Assembly: GCA_965214975.1 (NCBI GenBank)
Contig: OZ244055.1
Location: forward strand, 1,550,001-1,614,000
Reading direction: 5' to 3'
DNA length: 64,000 nt
Source of the DNA: JAJEBT01 sp965214975
GTDB taxonomy: Bacteria > Pseudomonadota > Alphaproteobacteria > MPNO01 > UBA830
Of the stretch, positions 1 to 8,683 are shown piece after piece; the first letter of the stretch is position 1; each line of letters begins with the position of its first letter. The position numbers were made by a program, and so were the translations under genes. The notes beneath the pieces are model-generated. The model worked only from the letters and a program-made list of their open reading frames with translations. It did not search any database and had not been told where the DNA came from.

Positions 1-1
1 C

Positions 2-517
2 CTCCGCCGCAACGCCGCCGACATCGGCGAGGATCCCGACCGCCTGCTCGGCACGTACCGGGACGTCCTCAACGCCTGCATCGCGGAACGCGCGGCCGGC
101 ACCGCCGTCGCCATCCATCTGTGCCGCGGCAACGCGCGGAGCCAGTGGGTCGCGTCGGGAAGCTACGAGCGCATGGCCGAGGAACTCTTTCCGAATCTCG
201 CGGTCGACACCTGGTTCCTGGAATACGACGACGAGCGTTCCGGCGGTTTCGAGCCGCTCCGCTTCATGCCCGACGGCACCAGGGTGGCGCTCGGCCTGGT
301 GACCACCAAGAGCGGGCGCATGGAGGACCGGGCCGAGATCCGGGCGCGGATCATGGAGGCCGCGGAGTTCATGCCGCTCGAGAACCTCGCGTTGAGCCCG
401 CAATGCGGTTTCGCGTCGCTCGACCTCGGCAACGAGATCGCCTTCGAGGAGCAGAACGCCAAGCTCGAGATGGTCGTCGACATCGCCGACGACGTGTGGC
501 GCGGCCGGCCGGGCTGA
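2..517 (+). CDS. Cobalamin-independent methionine synthase (MetE) family protein, C-terminal part
   Basis: The reading frame is open from the window edge to a TGA, so only the last 171 residues are seen. They contain HLCRGN, followed by a region ending in LSPQCGF, both typical of the C-terminal (betaalpha)8 barrel of MetE/UROD-superfamily proteins; the Cys in SPQCGF matches a zinc ligand of the family. Enzymes of this family move a methyl group to a thiol such as homocysteine. Because the N-terminus is outside the window, I cannot tell a full MetE from the short stand-alone barrel proteins common in alphaproteobacteria. It is followed 14 bases later by the rhodanese gene on the same strand, so a sulfur-metabolism link is plausible but is inference. 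Confidence 0.8.
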   Translation, partial: LRRNAADIGEDPDRLLGTYRDVLNACIAERAAGTAVAIHLCRGNARSQWVASGSYERMAEELFPNLAVDTWFLEYDDERSGGFEPLRFMPDGTRVALGLVTTKSGRMEDRAEIRARIMEAAEFMPLENLALSPQCGFASLDLGNEIAFEEQNAKLEMVVDIADDVWRGRPG

Positions 518-531
518 CGGAACGGTCAGCG

Positions 532-2097
532 ATGACGGCATCGATCGGGGCCGGCCGGCTCAAGGAACTGCTCCACGACGAACTCGAACTCGCGGTTCTC
601 GACGTGCGCGAAGCCGGCCAGTTCGGCCTCGACCACATGCTGCATGCGGTGCCCTGCCCCTACAGCGTCCTCGAATCCAGGGCGGCCGCGCTGGTTCCCC
701 GGAAGGAGGTCTGCACCGTTCTCGTCGACGGCGACGACGGAGTCTCGGAACCGGCGGCGGCGCGGCTCGAGGAGCTCGGCTACGCGAACGTCCTGACGCT
801 CGCCGGCGGCAACCCGGCCTGGCGCCGCGCCGGACACGAGCGCTTCGAGGGCGTCAACGTCCCTTCCAAGGCGTTCGGAGAAATCGTAGAGCAGGTCGAC
901 GGCACCCCGCACGTCACCGCCCGGCGGTTGCGGGACATGATGGACCGCAACGAGGATTTCGTGGTGCTCGACGGCCGGACGCCCGCCGAACACCGCCGCA
1001 TGTCGATTCCCGGCGGGATCTCGGTTCCGAACGCCGAGATGGTCCTGCGGATCCGCGACCTCGCCCCCGACCCGTCCACCACGGTGATCGTCAACTGCGC
1101 GGGGCGGACCCGCTCGATCATCGGCGCCCAGGGGCTGATCAACGCGGGCGTCCCGAACCCGGTGTTCGCGCTCGAGGCCGGCACCATGGGCTGGACGCTG
1201 GCCGGCTACGATCTCGAGCGCGGCAGCACGCGCCGCTTTCCGGACGGCATCAGCGACGGCTGCCGGCGGGCGGCCCTCCGATACGGAAACGCCCTCCTTC
1301 GCAAGTCCGGCGTTCCCGCCATCGACCGCCGGACGATCGAGACCTGGCGGACCGACCGGACGCGCACGCTGTTCCTGTTCGACGTCCGCACCGAAGAGGA
1401 GTTCCTGGCGGGAACCCTTGCCGGCGCGGTTCACGTTCCGGGAGGCCAGCTGGTCCAGACCACGGACCAGTGGTGTGGCGTGTGGGGCGCCAGGGTCGTC
1501 GTGTTCGACACGCCGCCCGGAGCCCGTGCAGCGATCACCGCCCACTGGCTGCGCCAGATGGGCTGGAACGTCGGCGTCCTCGTCGCGGAGCCCGACGGGG
1601 CCTGCGCCGACGCGCCCGCGAAGGTCTTTCCGGCGGACGTCGTCACGCCCTCCGATCTCGCGGCGGCGATGGAAAGGGACGACGTCTTCGTCATCGACGC
1701 GGGACACTCGATGGACTACCGCGCGGGCCACATCCCGACCGCGACGTGGGCCATCCGCCCCAGACTCGACCAGATCTCCCTGCCGGAGGACAAGCTCATA
1801 GCGGTCTGTTCCGGCCGCGAGACCCGCGCCAGACTCGTGGCAAGGGATCTCGCCTCGACCCGCAGGGTCGCGGTTCTCGCCGGCGGCCGGGCCGCATGGG
1901 CCGCGGAGGGGCGGCCGCTCGATCCGTCTCCGGGGGTTCCCGCCGACGAGGACGCGATCGATTTCCTGTTCTGGGTTTCGGCCCGCCACCAGGGCGACAA
2001 GGCGGCCGCACGCGCCTATCTCGAATGGGAGGAGAATCTTCCGGCCCAGATCACAGCGGACGGGGACGCACGGTTCGTCATCGCGCCCCCTGCCTGA
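532..2097 (+). CDS. Four-domain rhodanese-like sulfurtransferase
   Basis: 521 residues built from four rhodanese modules in a row (about 5-105, 125-230, 265-360 and 370-460). Only the second and fourth carry the catalytic loop cysteine (VNCAGRTRS, Cys189; AVCSGRE, Cys426). In domains 1 and 3 the loop reads VDGDDG and FDTPPGA, with Asp66 and Asp326 where a cysteine would be. The arrangement therefore alternates inactive and active modules. Rhodaneses move sulfane sulfur as a cysteine persulfide; the substrate here is unknown. No signal peptide is seen, so it is likely cytoplasmic. The ATG at 532 starts 14 bases after the preceding gene; the upstream part of the frame overlaps that gene and was rejected as coding. 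Confidence 0.88.
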   Translation: MTASIGAGRLKELLHDELELAVLDVREAGQFGLDHMLHAVPCPYSVLESRAAALVPRKEVCTVLVDGDDGVSEPAAARLEELGYANVLTLAGGNPAWRRAGHERFEGVNVPSKAFGEIVEQVDGTPHVTARRLRDMMDRNEDFVVLDGRTPAEHRRMSIPGGISVPNAEMVLRIRDLAPDPSTTVIVNCAGRTRSIIGAQGLINAGVPNPVFALEAGTMGWTLAGYDLERGSTRRFPDGISDGCRRAALRYGNALLRKSGVPAIDRRTIETWRTDRTRTLFLFDVRTEEEFLAGTLAGAVHVPGGQLVQTTDQWCGVWGARVVVFDTPPGARAAITAHWLRQMGWNVGVLVAEPDGACADAPAKVFPADVVTPSDLAAAMERDDVFVIDAGHSMDYRAGHIPTATWAIRPRLDQISLPEDKLIAVCSGRETRARLVARDLASTRRVAVLAGGRAAWAAEGRPLDPSPGVPADEDAIDFLFWVSARHQGDKAAARAYLEWEENLPAQITADGDARFVIAPPA

Positions 2098-2353
2098 CGG
2101 GCCCGCGCGGATCGTCAACGAGCCGTCGGCGCCGGCGGTCCCCTCCGGGACTTCAGCGCCTCGCCGGAATGTTGCAATCGGTTCGTGAATCCCCCATCGT
2201 GTTCCGGACGACCAGAGTCACGACAAAGTGCCGGCAGTCTTTCGGGAAGGGGGAACGCTTGACCGGGTTCCCTTGGGCGTTGCCTGTCGGAGCAACCGCT
2301 CCGCCCGGACCTTTCAAGTCGACCGGCGGCGCGGTTCCGTAACGTTGTCCGGC

Positions 2354-2938
2354 ATGCCCTCGATCACGTCCGTCACCGTTTTCTGCGGTTCTTCCCCGGG
2401 CGCATCGCCACGCTACGAAACGGCGGTGCGCGAGTTCGGGGACCGTCTCGCACGCGCGGGCATCAGGGCGATATACGGCGGCGGACGGAGGGGACTGATG
2501 GGAAGCTTCGCCGACGCCGCGCTCGCCGCCGGCGGCGAGGTGGTGGGCATCATCCCGTCCTTCCTGCACCGTCGCGAGGCCGCGCATGACGGGCTCACGG
2601 AGATCCGCGTGGTCTCCAGCATGCACCAGCGCAAGCAGTTGATGTTCGACCTGTCGGACGCCGCCTGCGCGCTGCCGGGAGGGCTCGGCACGCTCGACGA
2701 GACGATCGAATTCGTCACCTGGCGCCAGCTTGGTCTGCACGAACGCACGATGGTCGTTCTGGACACCGACGGCTACTGGGACGGGCTTCGGGCGCTCACG
2801 GAACGGGTCGTCGACCGCGGTTTCGCCGGTTCCGACGTGCATGGCTTCCTCGACTACGCGACAAGCCCGGAAGAGGCCGTCGCCGCGCTCTCGCGCGCCA
2901 AGGCCCCGGCCCGCCGGGAGGACGGCACGAGACTGTAG
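2354..2938 (+). CDS. LOG family nucleotide 5'-monophosphate phosphoribohydrolase (TIGR00730)
   Basis: 194 residues, the usual length of the lysine-decarboxylase-like LOG family. The diagnostic PGGLGTLDE motif is at 108-116 and the partner Arg-Lys pair is in MHQRK (about 90-94); an N-terminal Rossmann strand (VTVFCGSSPG) binds the nucleotide. Proteins of this family release the free base from cytokinin riboside or AMP-type 5'-monophosphates; older annotations as lysine decarboxylase are wrong. The start at 2354 gives the standard MPSITSVTVFCGSS N-terminus. It is separated by about 250 bases from the rhodanese gene, so it probably has its own promoter. Confidence 0.9.
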   Translation: MPSITSVTVFCGSSPGASPRYETAVREFGDRLARAGIRAIYGGGRRGLMGSFADAALAAGGEVVGIIPSFLHRREAAHDGLTEIRVVSSMHQRKQLMFDLSDAACALPGGLGTLDETIEFVTWRQLGLHERTMVVLDTDGYWDGLRALTERVVDRGFAGSDVHGFLDYATSPEEAVAALSRAKAPARREDGTRL

Positions 2939-3666
2939 CGCCTGGCGGATCCGGACGGCACGACCCCGCTTCCCGGCTCCCCTTCGCCGTTTCGGCCGCA
3001 GCCCCGTGCGGTACGGCGGTGTCCGTCACGCAGGACCGGGCGACACCGCCGCGCCGACGCGTCGCCCGGCCCCGTCCCGTATCCGCAACCCGCTCACCGC
3101 CCCGGCGCCGGACGGGGCGAAGGGAGGTCCGGGTCGGCTGGAGAGAGTCACGCTCCGCCCGCCAACCGGTTCGTCGGCGAACAGCTCCGGGCGTCCATCA
3201 AGATGCACGCCCCGGCGCGATCAAGACCGGGGGACGAGCGCAGTGCCGGACAGGGAACTCGTGCTTGCCGAACGCATCACCGCCATCGGCCACCAAGGCA
3301 CGCTGCAAGCCATCAAGAGCGGGCCAAGCCGGGGAACACGCCGAGGGAGACCGCCGCCGCTCGACGGCGCGGGCAGGGGATCCCGGCGGCACGGTCCCGG
3401 GCGCACGGCGGCATGCCTCGGAGGAAGCCCGCCGCCGTCCCACATGCCGCGTTTGCAACCGAAAAGGAGATCCCCTACTCTTGCAGCCGCTTGCCAGTGG
3501 CCGGCCCCCGTCATCAACCACGGGAGGAGCGTTGTCGCAAACTCGGGGGGAAGCGCTTCCGCGCCCGGTCCGATCGGTTCGGCGTCATGGTCAAGTCACG
3601 CAGGAACCCCCGTCTCACGCGCAGGAATCCGCAGTCACGCTCTGAAAATTTTGGGGAGGCAAGGCA
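2939..3666. other. Intergenic stretch without a recognised gene
   Basis: About 730 bases between the LOG gene and the radical SAM gene. Short open frames exist on both strands but are low-complexity Arg/Pro/Ala translations typical of GC-rich non-coding DNA. The last bases (TTGGGGAGG near 3650) are the ribosome-binding site of the downstream GTG-start gene. I recognise nothing else. Confidence 0.6.
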
Positions 3667-5064
3667 GTGAGTGTTCGCACAATCCCGGAGGCGGTGACCA
3701 GGCAAGGGCGGCCGGGCGCGAAACGCCCGCGTGATCCAGGAGTCGTCGCGCGACCGAACCAACGATACCAGGCGTTGACGCGGAAAAGCCTGGACTCGAT
3801 TTCCCGGTACGGGAACGTCACGGCCGACGATCTGTTCGCGATGAAGGTCGTCAGCGCCGTGCTGCCGTTTCGGACCAACCACTATGTCATCGAGCACCTG
3901 ATCGACTGGGACAGGGTGCCGGACGATCCGGTCTACCGGCTGGTCTTTCCGCAGCGGGGCATGCTGGATGACGGCGATTTCCGCCGGATCGCCGATCTCG
4001 TGCGTCGCGATGCCGCGCCACAGGAGATCGAGCACGCTGCCGCCGATGTTCGTGCGCGCCTCAATCCGCATCCGGCGGGGCAACGCGAACTCAACATCCC
4101 GCAGGAGGAAGGGGAAACGCTGGACGGGCTTCAGCACAAGTACCGGGAGACAATTCTGTTCTTCCCGAGCCAGGGGCAGACCTGTCACGCCTACTGCACC
4201 TTCTGCTTCCGCTGGGCGCAATTCGTCGGCGAGAAGGATCTGCAGATCGCGTCCAAGGATGCGGTCAACCTGCACCGCTATCTCGCCGTCCATCCCGATA
4301 TCTCGGATGTCCTGTTCACGGGCGGAGACCCGATGATCATGAAGACCCGGGTGATGGACGGCTATCTGCGCGCCTTCATCGACAACCCGGCGCTTGCGCA
4401 TGTGCAGAACATCCGGATCGGCACCAAGGCGCTCACCTTCTGGCCGCATCGCTTCGTCCATGACGAGGACGCGGACGATCTGCTGCGCCTGCTCGAGGAT
4501 CTCGTCCGCTCGGGCCGCCACGTCGCGATCATGGCCCACTTCAATCACTGGCAGGAGCTCGGAACCGACGTGGTGCGCGAAGCGATACGCCGCATCCGAC
4601 TCACCGGCGCGGTCATCCGCAGCCAGGCGCCGCTGCTCTCCAACATCAACGACGATCCCGATATCTGGGCGCGGATGTGGCGCGAGCAGGTTCGGCTCGG
4701 CATCATTCCCTACTACATGTTCGTGGAGCGCGACACCGGTCCCCGACACTATTTCGAGGTGCCGCTGGAGCGTTGCTGGGAGACCTACAGGGGGGCGATC
4801 CAGCAGGTTTCGGGCCTGGCCCGCACAGTCCGCGGACCGAGCATGAGCGCGACGCCGGGCAAGGTCGAGGTGCTGGGCGTGCAGGAGCTCTCTGGCGAGA
4901 AGGTCTTCGTGCTGCGCTTCCTGCAGGGCCGGGATCCCGACTGGGTGGGCCGGCCCTTCTTCGCGCGCTTCGATCCGAGCGCCACCTGGCTGGACCAGCT
5001 GGAACCGGCCTTCGGCGAGGACTCCTTCTTCTTCGAGGAAGGCCTCCGGGCCCTCACCGGCTGA
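3667..5064 (+). CDS. KamA-family radical SAM aminomutase (lysine 2,3-aminomutase-like)
   Basis: 465 residues. The radical SAM cluster motif is CHAYCTFC with Cys173, Cys177 and Cys180, followed by the phenylalanine-arginine typical of aminomutases (FCFRW). The glycine-rich SAM-binding strand is LFTGGDP. A PGK motif near the C-terminus (Lys399) fits the lysine that forms the aldimine with pyridoxal phosphate in this family. Family members move an amino group from carbon 2 to carbon 3 of an amino acid. The segment before Lys399 (RGPSMSATPGK) lacks the aspartate that in characterised lysine 2,3-aminomutases contacts the substrate side-chain amino group, so the substrate may not be lysine. GTG start chosen because GGGGAGG lies about 8 bases upstream. 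It stands alone, with no epm or beta-lysine pathway partner beside it. Confidence 0.85.
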   Translation: MSVRTIPEAVTRQGRPGAKRPRDPGVVARPNQRYQALTRKSLDSISRYGNVTADDLFAMKVVSAVLPFRTNHYVIEHLIDWDRVPDDPVYRLVFPQRGMLDDGDFRRIADLVRRDAAPQEIEHAAADVRARLNPHPAGQRELNIPQEEGETLDGLQHKYRETILFFPSQGQTCHAYCTFCFRWAQFVGEKDLQIASKDAVNLHRYLAVHPDISDVLFTGGDPMIMKTRVMDGYLRAFIDNPALAHVQNIRIGTKALTFWPHRFVHDEDADDLLRLLEDLVRSGRHVAIMAHFNHWQELGTDVVREAIRRIRLTGAVIRSQAPLLSNINDDPDIWARMWREQVRLGIIPYYMFVERDTGPRHYFEVPLERCWETYRGAIQQVSGLARTVRGPSMSATPGKVEVLGVQELSGEKVFVLRFLQGRDPDWVGRPFFARFDPSATWLDQLEPAFGEDSFFFEEGLRALTG

Positions 5065-6364
5065 CGCCTCCCTTCTCCGGCGCGGAGCGGCCTTGCGCCG
5101 TTGCCCGGGCGGCGTCCCGCACCAACCTGCCACGAGCCTGACCGTGCGGGAGAGTCGCCCGCGCCTGCCGCGGGTCGCCCTCGACAACGATCCCGGCGTC
5201 CTGCACGCGCCGGATCCCGGCAGCATCGGCCCGACCGGCATCGATCCGCCCTTCGACACCGGACAGGCGCGGACTCGCGTCCCGCTTCCAGCGAAGCCGG
5301 ACCGCCGCTGTCGGTGCCATCGGCTGCAAGGATCGCTTGAACGACTGTTTCGCCTTTCTCGAACCGCGCTCGAGTGACGGCCACCGGGCACCCGCCGGGA
5401 CGGAAGCGTTTTTCTTCCACATCGACTGCCGCAAGGTGCACTGCCGCAAGGCGATGGCCGACGACATCCACGGCCGCGATGGCCTTGTCGACGGGCTCAT
5501 CCGGATCCACGACTGCAGTGGGCGTCCCGAGCGGCGCTTGCCGGCCGGGCGCGACTCCATCTTCCGGAACGCCGGGAACTCGACGAGCCACACCTGCTGC
5601 GTACAGGCGTTCATCGTCGCGCACGTCCGCCGGGTGGCGATAGCCGGCGCTTTTCCGCGCCATGGCCCCGCGCACCGTTCCTGCCGATGCCGTCGACGGA
5701 ACGCGGGCCCGGATCGCGGAGTGCCAGTGGCTTCGCCGACCGGTGCGCGAGCCGGTCGGGGTCGGCAACCGGACGGTCGGCGCGCGGCTGGACGCGGACG
5801 ATCCCACGACGCCGGCAAAAGGGGAGCCGCTTGGCGATCGCCGACGCGGGCGAGACCGAGGTTGAGGGCAGACCGGGCGAACGGCCTCAACGGCGCCGCC
5901 GCGATCCGCGAGGCGAAGATCGCCATGGCACGGTCGGCGGAAACCTCCGACACGAACGCGCGTCCCGCGCTCGACCCCGGCTTCGCCACCTGCAACGCCG
6001 CCATCGGGAGCTGCGTCGCCCAAGCGGCGAAATCGGGGATCCGCTCGCCCCAGCTTCATGCCGCGACCGGCCGGCGAAGCCGTTCATGCCGGGCATTGTC
6101 GCCAAGGATCTCCGCCTGGAAATTCTGCGAGGCGCTCTCGATCAACTGAACGATCCTCATGTGGACGCACTGGCGTCGAGCGACCGAAGCCGGTTTGGAT
6201 CCAGTGTGCCGGGGTCATCCGGGCATGAAACCGGCGCGTCTGTCCGGTCGGCGCCGTCACGGGGCCCGAGAGGATCCCGGCGTCGGTCGACTGGGTCGGG
6301 AGCCGTTTCGGCCGATACCAGCCGGGCGAGGAACCCCCGTCCCTTCCGCTCCGCTCGTCCCGTT
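5065..6364. other. 1.3 kb region with no intact gene; possible decayed gene on the minus strand
   Basis: No frame here gives a continuous recognisable protein. On the minus strand, pieces that look coding occur in different frames: one starting at an ATG at 6160 (MRIVQLIESASQNF...), one around 5900-6010 and one around 5390-5550 (AVVDPDEPVDKAIAAVD). The pieces are separated by frame changes and stops, which fits a gene that has been decaying after the livF gene (6365-7063) on the same strand. I cannot name the ancestral family. Nothing else is visible. Confidence 0.35.
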
Positions 6365-7063
6365 TCACACGTGCATGTGGGCTGCGAGCCCTTCCTGGGT
6401 GATGTCGGCCGCCGCGCCGGCGAGCACGACTTCTCCGTGATCCATGACGATCACCCGGTCGGCGATCTCGAGCGCGAATGAAAGGTTCTGCTCGACCACC
6501 AGCAGCGCCCGTCCCGCGTTCTTGGCTTCCCTCGCGAAGCCTGCCATCCGGTCGATGTTTTCCTGCTGCACGCCTTCGCTGGGCTCGTCGAGGAGCAGCA
6601 ACGGGCCCCTCTCGGCGAGGCCGCGCACGAAAGAGAGGAGCTTACGTTCACCGCCGCTCAGCGTTCCGGCGGACTGGGCCATGCGCGCCTCGATGACCGG
6701 AAAGGCCGCGAGCAGCGGAGCGTGCCGGTCCTCGTCCATCGAGGCCGTCAGGGTGAGGTTTTCGCGCACCGAGAGGTTGTCGAACACCGGCCGATCCTGC
6801 GGACAGTAGACCAGGCCGAGACGGTGCCGTTCGTCGGGCGCGAGCCCGTCGAGAGACTGTCCGGCGAAGTGCACGGCCCCGGATTGCAGAGGGAGATGGC
6901 CGGTCAGGAGGTGTAGCAGCGTCGTTTTGCCGACTCCGTTGCGGCCGAGCACGCAACAGGCTTCTCCGGCCGCGACCCCGCCGTCGACGGCACGCACCAC
7001 GGTCGTCGCGCCGTAGCCGCCGGTCACGTCCGCAAAGGAGAACAGCGGCGCGCCCCCGTTCAT
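6365..7063 (-). CDS. Branched-chain amino acid-type ABC transporter ATP-binding protein (LivF-like)
   Basis: 232 residues with all ABC ATPase motifs: Walker A GRNGVGKTT, Q-loop YCPQDRPVF, signature LSGGERK, Walker B LLLLDEPSEG, and an H-loop position occupied in VVEQN as usual for LivF. The spacing and the short C-terminal tail place it in the LivF branch of hydrophobic amino acid/urea-type importers. Its ATG overlaps the TGA of a LivG remnant (ATGA), showing it was the last ATPase of a liv operon. The remaining liv genes are absent from the window because an insertion sequence lies immediately upstream, so this gene is probably non-functional as a transporter part although its frame is intact. 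Confidence 0.9.
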   Translation of the reverse strand: MNGGAPLFSFADVTGGYGATTVVRAVDGGVAAGEACCVLGRNGVGKTTLLHLLTGHLPLQSGAVHFAGQSLDGLAPDERHRLGLVYCPQDRPVFDNLSVRENLTLTASMDEDRHAPLLAAFPVIEARMAQSAGTLSGGERKLLSFVRGLAERGPLLLLDEPSEGVQQENIDRMAGFAREAKNAGRALLVVEQNLSFALEIADRVIVMDHGEVVLAGAAADITQEGLAAHMHV

Positions 7064-7137
7064 GCGGAAGCCCCGACATAGACAGCGCGGACCCGCTCGT
7101 CCGCCCTGATTTCGGCGACGGTGCCCGAGAGCCTGAC
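7060..7137 (-). pseudogene. LivG-like ABC ATPase, C-terminal remnant
   Basis: The last 25 codons of a second ABC ATPase are readable: the end (GTVAEIRADERVRAVYVG) is the standard C-terminus of LivG/LivF proteins. The remnant is in the correct frame, ends with a TGA that overlaps the livF start by four bases, and is cut off exactly where the insertion sequence begins. Everything upstream, including the ATP-binding motifs, is missing, and it does not reappear on the far side of the element. Confidence 0.8.
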
Positions 7138-8081
7138 CTAAAAATCGTCGGGTGGTCTCAACATGATGCACACTCATCAGAAGGCACCACAACATGCACA
7201 CTGATGGAGGATCGTCATGCCTTGGAACGAGACCACCCGCAAGCAGCATGCCCGGAACACGGGGCGATACGAAAGCGACCTGACCGACGCCGAGTGGGAG
7301 CTCCTGGAGCCGCTCCTGCCGCCGCCGAGCCGGCGTGGGCGTCCCCGCAAGGTGGATCTGCGCGAAGTGACGAACGCGATTCTCCATCTTCTCGCGACGG
7401 GAGGCCCCTGGCGGTCGCTTCCCAAGGATTTTCCGCCTCTTGCGACGGTCCGGAACCACTTCTACAGGTGGTCCCGATCGGGGTTGCTGGACAAGATCGT
7501 CGCCGACTTCACGGCGCGTGAACGGCGGCGCGCGGGGCGCCCGGCGGCCCCGAGCGCGGCGATCATCGACAGCCGGAGCGTGACGACGGTGGAGGCGTGC
7601 GCAGAGACCTCCGGCCACGACGCCGGCAAGAAGGTCAAGGGGCGAAAACGTCACCTTGTCGTCGACACCGGCGGCAATCCGCTTGTCGCCCGGGTTCATC
7701 CGGCCGACGTCCAGGACCGGGACGGCGCGGTTCCCCTTCTGCTGGCGCTGCACACCGAACGGAAGACGGGGTGTTTGCGGACAGCGCCTGCGGCGGCGGG
7801 AAGCTGGCGGCGGCGCTGGCGGCGGCGGACTGTCCGGTGACGGTCGAGGTCTGCAGAAAACCCAAGGGCGGCAAGGGGTTCGTCCTCATCCCCCGGCGCT
7901 GGGTGGTGGAGCGCAGCTTCGGATGGCTGCGGCGCTGCCGTCGCCTCGCCAAGGATGTCGAACGTTCCATCGCCAGCTCCCTCGCCTGGTTCCAGCTGGC
8001 CATGATCCGGGTTCTCATGCGCCGCCTCGGCCGATGCAAAGTGCCTGTAACCGCTTGATATAATATTGAGTCAGACACTCA
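7130..8081 (+). mobile_element. IS5-type insertion sequence
   Basis: About 950 bases containing one transposase region and short flanks. The two ends show only weak terminal similarity: CTGACCTAAAAAT at the left and CTGACTCAATATT when the right end is read inward, 9 of 13 bases matching. No target duplication is seen. The host sequences at the two ends belong to different broken genes (livG tail at the left, a LuxR-type regulator at the right), so a deletion or recombination must have followed insertion. A near-direct repeat (ATGCACACT at about 7167 and 7194) lies in the left flank. Exact ends are uncertain by about ten bases. Confidence 0.75.
7217..8058 (+). pseudogene. IS5 family DDE transposase with a -1 frameshift
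   Basis: The N-terminal part (7217 to about 7770) starts MPWNETTRKQ and has the helix-turn-helix/DUF4096-type region (LTDAEWELLEPLLPPPS) and the first two catalytic aspartates (IIDSRSVTT, LVVDTGG). The C-terminal part is in the frame one base back and carries the glutamate in VVERSFGWLRRCRR. The change of frame falls at a run of four G at 7768-7771; re-reading one G restores ...TERKTGVFADSACGGG. It is either a one-base deletion that inactivated the transposase or a programmed -1 frameshift, as proposed for some IS5 subgroups with two overlapping frames. A GGAGG sits about 6 bases before the ATG. Confidence 0.85.
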
Positions 8082-8490
8082 GATCGCCGACGTTCACGGT
8101 CCCGGCACGGGCATGGTAGTTGATGCCGTAGTAGAGACCGTCGCGGGCGAGGAAGTCGTTGAAGAACTCGCTGCGCTCCAGCGCGGGGCGGGAAATCACC
8201 TCGTTCACCGAGGTGGTGCGCCGGCGGCGTTGCAAGGCCGGGGTGATCGGATCGCGGAACTGGTAGTAGGCCTCGTAGGCCGAGAGGTTGTCGTCCGACA
8301 TGTTGAGGGCCACCCGCCCCCCGAACCTGCCTTCCTCCTCGCATCACACGTAGGACGCGAGGTAGTCGGCGTTCAGGAGATCCCGCAGCAGCGAACAAAG
8401 GCTGACACGCAGATCGCGGGACGGAAGGCCGGCGGACAGCACGCCCATGATGCGGAAGACGATGCCCGCCTCCCTGGAGGTCAGGTTCAT
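8071..8490 (-). pseudogene. LuxR-type regulator, N-terminal fragment with internal stop
   Basis: Starting at the ATG at 8490 (MNLTSREAGIVFRIMGVLSA), the frame runs to an in-frame TGA at 8344-8346 and then continues in the same frame for another 90 codons (SDDNLSAYEAYYQFRDP..., SEFFNDFLARDGLYYGINYH). The text before and after the stop reads as one domain, similar to the N-terminal sensor region of LuxR-family regulators. The fragment ends where the insertion sequence begins, so the C-terminal DNA-binding domain is gone. Two lesions, a nonsense codon and a truncation, make it a pseudogene. The family assignment rests on the sensor-like region alone and is moderate. Confidence 0.6.
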
Positions 8491-8683
8491 CCCGGTGCTC
8501 CCCGGCGACGGGGCACGCGGTCCCCTCGCCCGGACAACGCTACCGCCGACGCGTTCGCCGCTCAACACCGGCGCCGGGAACGCCGGGCGCCTGGCTGGCC
8601 GAAGCGACCTGCGGCGCGAACCGTCGGGTCCGGCGCTCGGGGCGAGGAGCGGGGCGGATCCGGGAGGCCCGCCTGCGCGACGC

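Noticed and set aside
121..531. Upstream extension of the rhodanese frame
   Set aside because: It lies in another frame over the MetE-like gene, is Arg-rich and has no domain; the ATG at 532 begins the first rhodanese module.
526..2118. 530-codon minus-strand frame opposite the rhodanese gene
   Set aside because: A shadow of a GC-rich gene: no motif, and its amino-acid make-up is that expected from the complementary strand.
3514..5391. 625-codon minus-strand frame opposite the radical SAM gene
   Set aside because: No recognisable domain; the plus strand has an intact CxxxCxxC enzyme with a ribosome-binding site.
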